DNA from: Deltaproteobacteria bacterium
GTDB taxonomy: Bacteria > Desulfobacterota > Binatia > UBA12015
Reading direction: 5' to 3'
Length of the DNA stretch: 5,694 nucleotides
NCBI GenBank assembly: GCA_003447545.1
Contig: DLYX01000233.1
Location: 1-5,694, forward strand
Of the stretch, positions 1 through 5,166 are shown piece after piece. The stretch's first letter is position 1. The number at the start of each line of letters is the position of its first letter. Made by a program: the position numbers and the translations under genes. A model generated the notes under the pieces. That model saw nothing but the letters and a program-made list of their open reading frames with translations. It had not been told where the DNA came from and did no database searches.

Positions 1-486
1 ACGACCCAATATATTGACGAGTTGCTCGAAGCCGGCCGTATCCACCTCGACAAGGACTTCCTTGGCAAGAAACTGACGATGCACGACCCGTGCTACCTGG
101 CGCGTCACAATGACGTCCATCAGGCTCCGCGAAAAATTCTCGACAAGATCCCGGGCATGAAGCGCGAAGATGTCGAACAGTCCGAGCGCAAAACCTTTTG
201 CTGCGGAGCCGGCGGCGGTCAGTTCTGGAAAGAGGAAGAACACGACACGGCTCGCATCAATGTGACCCGTCTTGATCAATTGATGGAAACCGAGCCCGAT
301 ACCATCGCCGTCGGTTGTCCCTTCTGCACGACCATGATGAGCGATGCCACCAAGACCAAGGGGATTGAGGAACAGGTTCAGGTCAAGGACGTCGTAGAAC
401 TGGTCGCTGACTCCCTCAAGCGCTCGGAGCCTCGAGAAGAAGGTGCCGCTCCGGAAGCCAGTGAGACGACGATTGAGGAGAGCTGA
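1..486 (+). CDS. Fe-S oxidoreductase, CCG-domain C-terminus (ETF:quinone oxidoreductase type), 5' partial
   Basis: The reading frame is open from the first base, so the N-terminal part lies outside the window; 161 codons plus TGA are visible. The visible part matches the C-terminal cysteine-rich (CCG) domain of the heterodisulfide reductase/GlpC-like superfamily: HDPCYLARHNDV with Cys31 (numbering from the window edge), FCCGAGGG with Cys67-Cys68, and VGCPFC with Cys106 and Cys109. This gives C-x35-CC-x37-C-x2-C, close to the canonical spacing for binding a Fe-S cluster. The combination of CYLARHN, CCGAGGGQFW and CPFC most resembles the membrane-bound family including mycobacterial EtfD (Rv0338c) and Bacillus FadF, which carry electrons from reduced ETF to menaquinone during beta-oxidation. 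Membrane helices and 4Fe-4S ferredoxin motifs would lie upstream and cannot be checked. The protein ends in an acidic, Glu-rich tail after about residue 142. The superfamily is confident; the ETF-linked role is likely but inferred. Confidence 0.88.
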   Translation, partial: TTQYIDELLEAGRIHLDKDFLGKKLTMHDPCYLARHNDVHQAPRKILDKIPGMKREDVEQSERKTFCCGAGGGQFWKEEEHDTARINVTRLDQLMETEPDTIAVGCPFCTTMMSDATKTKGIEEQVQVKDVVELVADSLKRSEPREEGAAPEASETTIEES

Positions 487-1033
487 GGCGCGCCCGGCGG
501 GACTCGATCGTGGGACGAATACGCGATCGGGCTTGCCGGCATGCCTCATTGCGAGCGTCGCGTTTATCCTGCTCCTGCTGGCGGGATGCGGTGAAGGCAA
601 TGCGCAAACCGACCCCGTAGCTGAACCGAGCCCGCGGCCCGACTATCCGACCGTCCAACTGGAACCTCTCGGAGGAGCACCCGTAGAGGTTCGGGTCGAG
701 ATCGTGGCAACTCCGGAAAGCCGTGCGCGCGGTTTGATGTTCCGGGAGTCTCTGACACCGGGCACCGGAATGTTGTTTATCTTTCCCGAAACCAGACCCT
801 TGTCGTTCTGGATGCGCAACACTCCGATTTCGCTTGATATCCTCTATCTCGACCCCTCCGGCACGATCATCAATATTCATCGGAACACGACCCCCTACTC
901 CGAGAAATCGCTGCCCAGTGAACGCCCGGCGCGATTCGTACTCGAAGTCCCTGGCGGTTATTGCGCCCAAGTCGGCGTGCGGGCCGGCGACCGTGTCGAG
1001 TTAGGCGCGCTCGCCAGAACGCCGGCCACCTGA
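443..1033 (+). CDS. DUF192 family lipoprotein
   Basis: The encoded protein is 196 residues from a GTG start. Residues about 31-49 form a hydrophobic segment ending in LLLAGC, a good lipobox with Cys49 as the expected lipidation site. An export role as a lipoprotein is therefore predicted. A Pro/Glu-rich linker (50-69) precedes a complete DUF192 domain (about 71-190). Its family motifs are RGLMFRESL (96-104), GMLFIFP (109-115), FWMRNTPISLDI (122-133), a GTI strand, then FVLEVPGG and RAGDRVEL near the C-terminus. The biochemical role of DUF192 is not established. The start is uncertain: GTG 443 gives an unusually long 48-residue leader and overlaps the preceding gene by 44 bases, with only a purine-rich GAGAAGAAG in front of it. 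GTG 461, TTG 473 and TTG 533 are in-frame alternatives. The Arg-rich stretch at 8-13 lacks the Tat consensus. The overlap suggests co-transcription with the Fe-S gene. Confidence 0.85.
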   Translation: MPLRKPVRRRLRRAEARPAGLDRGTNTRSGLPACLIASVAFILLLLAGCGEGNAQTDPVAEPSPRPDYPTVQLEPLGGAPVEVRVEIVATPESRARGLMFRESLTPGTGMLFIFPETRPLSFWMRNTPISLDILYLDPSGTIINIHRNTTPYSEKSLPSERPARFVLEVPGGYCAQVGVRAGDRVELGALARTPAT

Positions 1034-1105
1034 AAAGACGGCCGGGCCGCTCGATAGCCGACATGGACCCTCGAACCGGCGAGGCAACCGGTGACCCGGT
1101 CTCCC

Positions 1106-1138
1106 GTGGCAGTGACGGGCTTGCCTTGCTACTTTTTT
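1106..1138 (+). terminator. Intrinsic-terminator-like hairpin plus T6, just upstream of the DAHP synthase
   Basis: GTGGCAG (1106-1112) can pair with TTGCTAC (1126-1132) as a 7-bp stem containing two G-U pairs, with a 13-base loop. The stem runs directly into six T residues (1133-1138). This is the layout of a Rho-independent terminator, though the stem is only moderately strong. It ends only four bases before the GTG start of the next gene. It could therefore end the Fe-S/DUF192 transcript or act as an attenuator in a read-through transcript. A competing hairpin CCCGT/ACGGG (1103-1107 with 1115-1119) would disrupt it. This was read by eye; no folding energy was calculated. Confidence 0.45.
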
Positions 1139-1142
1139 GCTC

Positions 1143-2261
1143 GTGATTATCATCCTCAAGCCAGAAACCCCGCCGGACTCCCCCGACGTTCAGAAAGTTC
1201 TTGATGTAGCCGCGGAATTCGAGGGAGTTCAGGCACGCAAGCACGTCGTCGAAGGTGCCAGCCGATCCTTGATCGAAGTCTACCTGATCGGAGCCACAGG
1301 TCCGGTGCCAACCGAGGCGTTCGAGAAACTCGATTGTGTCGAAAGCGTCGTTCGTGTTTCGGAGAAATATCGGATTCTGGGCCGCCATAAGGGACAGGTG
1401 GAAGCTGTCGGGTTTACCTATCAGGGTCTGACCTTCGATCAGGACTCACTGCATGTGCTGCCCGGGCTCTGCGCGGTCGACTCTCGCCAGAGCGTCGAGG
1501 AAATGTTTTCCGCGCTCAAGGACGCCGGCATCCAGACTTCTCGCATGGGTGCCTACAAGCCCCGCACCAGCCCCTACGACTTTCAGGGACTGGGCAAGGA
1601 GTGCCTGCCCTATGTCTTCGAGTTGGCCGGGAAATACGACGTCAAAGTCATCGCCATGGAGATTGTCCACGAATCTCAGATCGACGAGATCAACGAAGCA
1701 CTCGATGCCGCCGGCTCGCCCACCGGTGTCCTGCTGCAGGTCGGCACACGCAACGCGCAGAACTTCGAGATGTTGAAGGTGATCGGCCAGCAGCAACGCT
1801 TCCCCGTTCTTTTCAAACGCGGCATGGGGATCACACTCGAAGAATCTCTGAATGCCTGCGAATATGTGGCGAGCGAGGGCAACCGCAACATCATTCTCTG
1901 CCTGCGCGGCATGAAGACAAATCTCGGAGATCCGCATCGCAACTTCGTCGATTTCGGTCACGTTCCCGTTGTCAAAAGGCTGACGAGGATGCCGGTTTGT
2001 GTTGACCCCTCGCACTCGGTCGGCCGCAAGGAACCGGCCCCCGACGGCATCACGGACATCCAGCATTGCACAGCACAGGGAGTCATCGCGGGCGCCAATA
2101 TGGTACTGGTCGACTTCCACCCGGATCCTTCGAAGGCTCTTTGCGATGCCCCGCAGGCTCTCACCATTCCCGAACTCGCACCTTATCTGGAAGACATCCA
2201 GATTGTTCGGGAAGCCTATGAGAAGCGTCGTGCGCTGGCCGCGCGCGCCGCAACCGCCTGA
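1143..2261 (+). CDS. aroF: 3-deoxy-7-phosphoheptulonate (DAHP) synthase, type I-beta, divergent
   Basis: This enzyme condenses phosphoenolpyruvate with erythrose-4-phosphate in the cytoplasm, the first step of the shikimate pathway. The 372-residue protein has an N-terminal ferredoxin-like regulatory domain (about 1-80), including LDCVESVVRV (63-72), which closely matches the Thermotoga maritima enzyme. A TIM barrel follows. The erythrose-phosphate signature KPRTSPYDFQGLG (139-151) identifies DAHP rather than KDO8P synthase. Other hallmarks are QVGTRNAQNF (199-208), VLFKRGMG (222-229), DPSHSVGR (288-295) and FHPDPSKALCD (325-335). By alignment from memory the metal ligands are Cys110, His291, Asp324 (usually Glu) and Asp335. 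Unusual positions are GLCAVDS instead of GPCSVES and CLRG instead of CERG. GTG 1143 is preferred because MIIILKP matches the family N-terminus; TTG 1137 would add two residues. No Shine-Dalgarno is visible, since the preceding bases are pyrimidine-rich. Feedback inhibition through the N-terminal domain is known for relatives; the effector here cannot be told. Confidence 0.9.
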   Translation: MIIILKPETPPDSPDVQKVLDVAAEFEGVQARKHVVEGASRSLIEVYLIGATGPVPTEAFEKLDCVESVVRVSEKYRILGRHKGQVEAVGFTYQGLTFDQDSLHVLPGLCAVDSRQSVEEMFSALKDAGIQTSRMGAYKPRTSPYDFQGLGKECLPYVFELAGKYDVKVIAMEIVHESQIDEINEALDAAGSPTGVLLQVGTRNAQNFEMLKVIGQQQRFPVLFKRGMGITLEESLNACEYVASEGNRNIILCLRGMKTNLGDPHRNFVDFGHVPVVKRLTRMPVCVDPSHSVGRKEPAPDGITDIQHCTAQGVIAGANMVLVDFHPDPSKALCDAPQALTIPELAPYLEDIQIVREAYEKRRALAARAATA

Positions 2262-2268
2262 ACCAGTC

Positions 2269-2652
2269 ATGGCGACCGCAACAACAGAGAACATTCGGGT
2301 GAGTGTCCGAGCACTGTATCTCGAAGATCGCTCGGATCCAGCCGAAGAGCGGTTCGCCTTCGCCTACCAGATCCAGATTGCGAACGAAGGCACCGAAACC
2401 GTGCAGTTGCGACGTCGCCATTGGATCATCACCGACGGAAACGGGGACGTCGAAGAAGTCGAAGGCGAAGGTGTTATCGGCGAACAACCCGTTCTGCAAC
2501 CCGGTGCGGTGCACGAGTATACCAGTGGTGCGATTATCGAGACGCCTTTTGGAACGATGGAAGGCACCTACGAAATGCACGCAGGCGAGGGGCATGTCTT
2601 CCGAGCCGAAATTCCCAGATTTTCCCTCGAAAGGCCCGGCACGCTTCAGTAA
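2269..2652 (+). CDS. apaG: ApaG domain protein (Co2+/Mg2+ efflux protein ApaG family)
   Basis: The 127-residue product is the usual length for free-standing ApaG and consists of the single immunoglobulin/fibronectin-like domain. The ATG at 2269 starts the protein just before the first conserved beta strand (NIRVSVRALYLED, residues 8-20). Family motifs are all present: FAYQIQIANEG (31-41), RRRHWIITDGNG (48-59), the glycine motif GEGVIGEQP (66-74), EYTSGA (83-88), and TPFGTMEGTYEM (92-103). In enteric bacteria ApaG is tied to cobalt resistance and Mg2+ efflux, and its biochemical function remains unsettled. The gene begins seven bases after the DAHP synthase stop codon with no evident ribosome binding site of its own, so it is probably co-transcribed and translationally coupled with that gene. 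The usual enteric neighbours ksgA and apaH are not visible here. Confidence 0.95.
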   Translation: MATATTENIRVSVRALYLEDRSDPAEERFAFAYQIQIANEGTETVQLRRRHWIITDGNGDVEEVEGEGVIGEQPVLQPGAVHEYTSGAIIETPFGTMEGTYEMHAGEGHVFRAEIPRFSLERPGTLQ

Positions 2653-2732
2653 TCACGGTGCACCCGCAAGCCCCTCACCGAGGTCTCCCCACCCCGCTTG
2701 GACCTGACGAGGCGAGAAGCTAGACAGACTGC

Positions 2733-3944
2733 ATGCAGGCTATTCAACGCGCGATTCATCATGTGGCGATTGCTCTCTTTCGAATCTTCTCCCAGTTGTT
2801 GCCGATTTCGATCCCGGTCACGTTCGCCGGAGAAGACGCCACTCTGGAACTGAGTCGCGCGATCGGCCGACTGGGTATCCAGAAGGTCCTGATCGTGACC
2901 GACAAGATCCTGGTCGAACTGGGGATTGTCGGACAGGTCGCAGCGAAACTGGAAGCCGCGGGCGTCGCCAGCGTGGTTTACGATGGCGTCGAACCCAACC
3001 CGACTTTCGACCAGATCGATGCCGGACGTGCACTCCTGCGGTCCGACACTTGCGGCGCAGTAGTCGCGATCGGCGGAGGCTCCCCGATGGATGCCGCCAA
3101 GGTCATTGCGGCCTGCGGCACCAATTCGAAAGATCCACGCAAGCTTGCCGGGATGATGAAGATTCGAAAGCGCCCGCTTCCCATATTCGCCCTCCCCACC
3201 ACGGCCGGCACTGGCTCCGAAGTCACGATCGTGGCCGTTGTCTCGGACACCGAAACGCATGAAAAAAAGCAGTTCATCGACCCCAAACTGGTACCTCTGA
3301 TGACCGCTCTGGATCCTGCCTTGATGGCGGGCATGCCACCTCATGTCACCGCGGCCACGGGCGTCGATGCTCTGACCCATGCCGTCGAATCCTTCCTGTC
3401 GAAAACCTCGAATGACCAAACGGAAACCTATATCCGAATGGCGATTCCGCTCATTTTCGAGAACCTGCCGCGAGCATTCTCCAACGGAGATGATCTTGAA
3501 GCGAGAGGTGCTATGGCGATGGCCTCGTATTATGCAGGCATCGCCTTCACGCGCACCAGTGTAGGCTATGTGCATGCGATCGCCCACACTTTCGGGGCCC
3601 GCTACAATACGCCGCACGGCCTCGCGAATGCCATCACGCTGCCCCACATCCTGAAGTTCTCGGCACCCGCCGCCAACGAGCGTCTCGCAGCGCTGGCCGC
3701 CATGATCGGCATCGAGCAGGGAAGCGCCGAGCAAAGAGCCGATGCTTTTCGCGCTGCGGTCGATGAACTGCTTCGCCAGCTGCAGATCCCGACACACCTC
3801 GAAGACCTGCAATTGAAGGACATTCCCTCGATCGCCCAACAAGCCCTTGCGGAGGGCTGGGCCAATTACCCCGTACCTCGCTACATGGAGCAGGCCGAAT
3901 GCGAGGATATTCTGCGGGCCATCGCACCCGCGTCGGTTCGCTAA
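2733..3944 (+). CDS. Iron-containing (group III) alcohol dehydrogenase
   Basis: The 403-residue protein is a full-length NAD(P)-dependent, Fe(II)-type alcohol dehydrogenase, interconverting alcohols and aldehydes or ketones. Features in order: a helical N-terminal extension (1-27); a Rossmann-like dinucleotide domain with VLIVTDK and GGGSPMDAAK (114-123); PTTAGTGSE (155-163); then the helical metal domain. By comparison with E. coli FucO the metal ligands are Asp212 and His216 (in GVDALTHAVE), His281 (YVHAIAH) and His295 (NTPHG). His285 corresponds to the FucO active-site histidine near the nicotinamide. The start is well supported: a TAG lies in frame 12 bases upstream, and ATG 2733 is the first start after it. 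No strong ribosome binding site is seen. The gene follows apaG after 80 bases and faces the phosphotransferase gene across 42 bases. The substrate cannot be told; the family includes butanol, 1,3-propanediol, lactaldehyde and 4-hydroxybutyrate dehydrogenases. Confidence 0.95.
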   Translation: MQAIQRAIHHVAIALFRIFSQLLPISIPVTFAGEDATLELSRAIGRLGIQKVLIVTDKILVELGIVGQVAAKLEAAGVASVVYDGVEPNPTFDQIDAGRALLRSDTCGAVVAIGGGSPMDAAKVIAACGTNSKDPRKLAGMMKIRKRPLPIFALPTTAGTGSEVTIVAVVSDTETHEKKQFIDPKLVPLMTALDPALMAGMPPHVTAATGVDALTHAVESFLSKTSNDQTETYIRMAIPLIFENLPRAFSNGDDLEARGAMAMASYYAGIAFTRTSVGYVHAIAHTFGARYNTPHGLANAITLPHILKFSAPAANERLAALAAMIGIEQGSAEQRADAFRAAVDELLRQLQIPTHLEDLQLKDIPSIAQQALAEGWANYPVPRYMEQAECEDILRAIAPASVR

Positions 3945-3986
3945 CCAACTCTGGCAGAACTCTCGAGCCTCACCTCGACAAGGCGG

Positions 3987-5033
3987 TCAAACGCAGCCTC
4001 GAACAGCTCCCGCCGCCAACTGCGGAACGATCGAACCCAGCCCTTCGAAACGCGCATCCTTGGTTTGGCCGCGCACCCAGCGAACATAAATCTGCTCGAG
4101 CACCACGGCGGTCTTGAAGAGGGCAAAGGTTTCGTAAAAGCCGATCTCGCTCATATCGAGCCCGGTTCTGGCCGCGTAGCGCTCGGCAAGTTCATCGCGT
4201 TTGAGAAATCCGTCGAGGGTGGAAACGCCACCAACGGTCCCGCGGCCGATATCATCCGTCGCCTCCGACCAGTAGCCCAGCAGGGTGCCGAGATCGACCA
4301 GGGGGTCTCCCAGAGAAGCCATATCCCAATCGAAGATTGCGACCAGACGCCCGGGATCGTCGGCGCCATACATGCAGTTATCCAGCTTGTAGTCATTATG
4401 CAGCACGCTCACCGACTGGGGGACCGGAATATGCTCCAGACACCAGGCCGCGGCTCGATCCATATCGGGAATCTCGCGGGTCTTGGCGGCTTCCCAACGC
4501 CCCAACCAGCCCCGCACCTGTCGCTCCACAAAGCCGTCGGGGCGCCCGAGCGTCGAGAGTTCCGGGGTCGAGGTATCGACCAGATGCAGGTCGGCGAGAG
4601 CATCGACGAGATCCTCGGAGATACGCCGGCGCAACGCCGGATCCTCGGGCAGGAAAGCGGGCCATTCCGAACGGATCACGTACCCTTGTCGCCGTTCCAT
4701 CACGAGAAAAGGCGCCCCGAGCACACTCTCGTCCTCACAAAAGCCCAGCGGGCGTGGCGAATGAGGGAATTGCGGGGCCAGACCTGCGAGCGCTCGAAAT
4801 TCGCGCCCCATATCATGCGATTTGGGGGCCACCGGACCGAGCGGCGGACGTCGCACAACCAATTCCTGATCTCCGAAGGAAACCATATAGGTCAGATTCG
4901 CATGTCCCCCGTGGAACTGGGTGACGGACATCGGGCCGGTGAGCCCGGGGACCGTCGCCTGCAACCACGCAGCCAAAGCTGCTTCATCCAATTGTTCGTC
5001 TGCGCGAACCTCGCCGGGATTATCCATCTTCAT
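3987..5033 (-). CDS. APH-fold phosphotransferase, ACAD10/11 N-terminal (LvaA-like) type
   Basis: This 348-residue protein has the aminoglycoside phosphotransferase/choline kinase fold. The nucleotide loop appears as FHGGHANLTY (40-49), followed by LVVRRPP (58-64) where the usual kinase lysine is Arg; an RRPP motif at this place is, as I recall, common in this subfamily. The Brenner motif HNDYKLDN (212-219) supplies catalytic Asp214 and Asn219. IFDWDMASLGDPLVDLG (233-249) supplies metal-binding Asp235. The ASLGDP.-.DLG segment points to the ACAD10/11-like group rather than drug-resistance kinases. Characterised members of that group phosphorylate 4-hydroxyacyl-CoA (Pseudomonas LvaA in levulinate catabolism; mammalian ACAD10/11), so the phosphate can be eliminated and the acid enter beta-oxidation. 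That role is inferred here, since no acyl-CoA dehydrogenase lies in the window. The ATG at 5033 is supported by AAGGAG seven bases upstream; a second ATG lies two codons inside. Antibiotic resistance is unlikely. Confidence 0.92.
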   Translation of the reverse strand: MKMDNPGEVRADEQLDEAALAAWLQATVPGLTGPMSVTQFHGGHANLTYMVSFGDQELVVRRPPLGPVAPKSHDMGREFRALAGLAPQFPHSPRPLGFCEDESVLGAPFLVMERRQGYVIRSEWPAFLPEDPALRRRISEDLVDALADLHLVDTSTPELSTLGRPDGFVERQVRGWLGRWEAAKTREIPDMDRAAAWCLEHIPVPQSVSVLHNDYKLDNCMYGADDPGRLVAIFDWDMASLGDPLVDLGTLLGYWSEATDDIGRGTVGGVSTLDGFLKRDELAERYAARTGLDMSEIGFYETFALFKTAVVLEQIYVRWVRGQTKDARFEGLGSIVPQLAAGAVRGCV

Positions 5034-5040
5034 CGAAACG

Positions 5041-5046
5041 CTCCTT
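5041..5046 (-). promoter_or_regulatory. Strong ribosome binding site for the phosphotransferase gene
   Basis: On the minus strand the bases read AAGGAG, followed by seven bases (GCGTTTCG without its final base) and then the ATG at 5033. This is a near-perfect Shine-Dalgarno sequence at good spacing. It decides the start codon of the minus-strand gene. It is the clearest ribosome binding site in the window; the plus-strand genes lack comparable ones. Confidence 0.85.
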
Positions 5047-5063
5047 GTCCTGCCAAAGACAAT

Positions 5064-5075
5064 GGCGAATTCGCC
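5064..5075. repeat. Perfect 12-bp palindrome in the divergent promoter region
   Basis: GGCGAATTCGCC is identical to its own reverse complement. It sits 31 bases upstream of the phosphotransferase start and about 90 bases upstream of the binding-protein start, a suitable place for a dimeric repressor. About one such 12-mer is expected by chance in a window this size, so only its position makes it notable. Confidence 0.6.
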
Positions 5076-5166
5076 CCCCCGATGTCCAGTACCAGAAGAA
5101 ACTATCCTTTGGATCCGTGGCCTTTCGCTTGCTGCATCGATCCGGGACCGTCACTATTTGCGAAGC

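Larger units (their letters stand above)
5034..5166. promoter_or_regulatory. Divergent intergenic promoter region with 12-bp palindrome
   Basis: These 133 bases separate two genes transcribed away from each other, so they should hold promoters in both directions. No convincing sigma-70 boxes were found. The best plus-strand candidate, TTGCTG (5129-5134) with a 17-base gap to CACTAT (5152-5157), matches the consensus poorly. The region contains the perfect palindrome GGCGAATTCGCC (5064-5075), a possible operator, overlapping a run of seven C (5074-5080). The binding-protein gene that begins at 5167 has no clear Shine-Dalgarno sequence. Confidence 0.45.

Noticed and set aside
464..482. Twin-arginine export motif in the DUF192 leader (RRRLRR)
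   Set aside because: The Tat consensus around the paired arginines is missing and the arginines lie far from the hydrophobic core; a lipobox Sec route explains the leader better.
1446..2294. 282-codon minus-strand frame opposite the DAHP synthase
   Set aside because: Low-complexity composition, no recognisable motif, and fully covered by a conserved enzyme on the other strand.
2653..2732. Terminator or promoter between apaG and the alcohol dehydrogenase
   Set aside because: Short complementary pieces exist (CAAGC/GCTTG at 2667-2671/2696-2700 and AGGTC/GACCT at 2681-2685/2701-2705), but there is no T tract and no convincing -35/-10 pair.
2646..3842. 398-codon open frame antisense to the iron alcohol dehydrogenase
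   Set aside because: Its product resembles no family and is rich in Arg, Gly and His as expected from the complement of a GC-rich gene. The plus-strand frame has every catalytic motif of a known enzyme.
3945..3986. Possible bidirectional terminator between the convergent genes
   Set aside because: Only a 5-bp TCGAG/CTCGA stem (3963-3967 with 3974-3978) is present, with no T or A tract on either side, so an intrinsic terminator cannot be supported.
3987..5033. Aminoglycoside resistance kinase
   Set aside because: The fold is shared, but the ASLGDP/DLG and GGHANLTY patterns belong to the ACAD10/11-like group, and nothing in the context suggests a resistance cassette.
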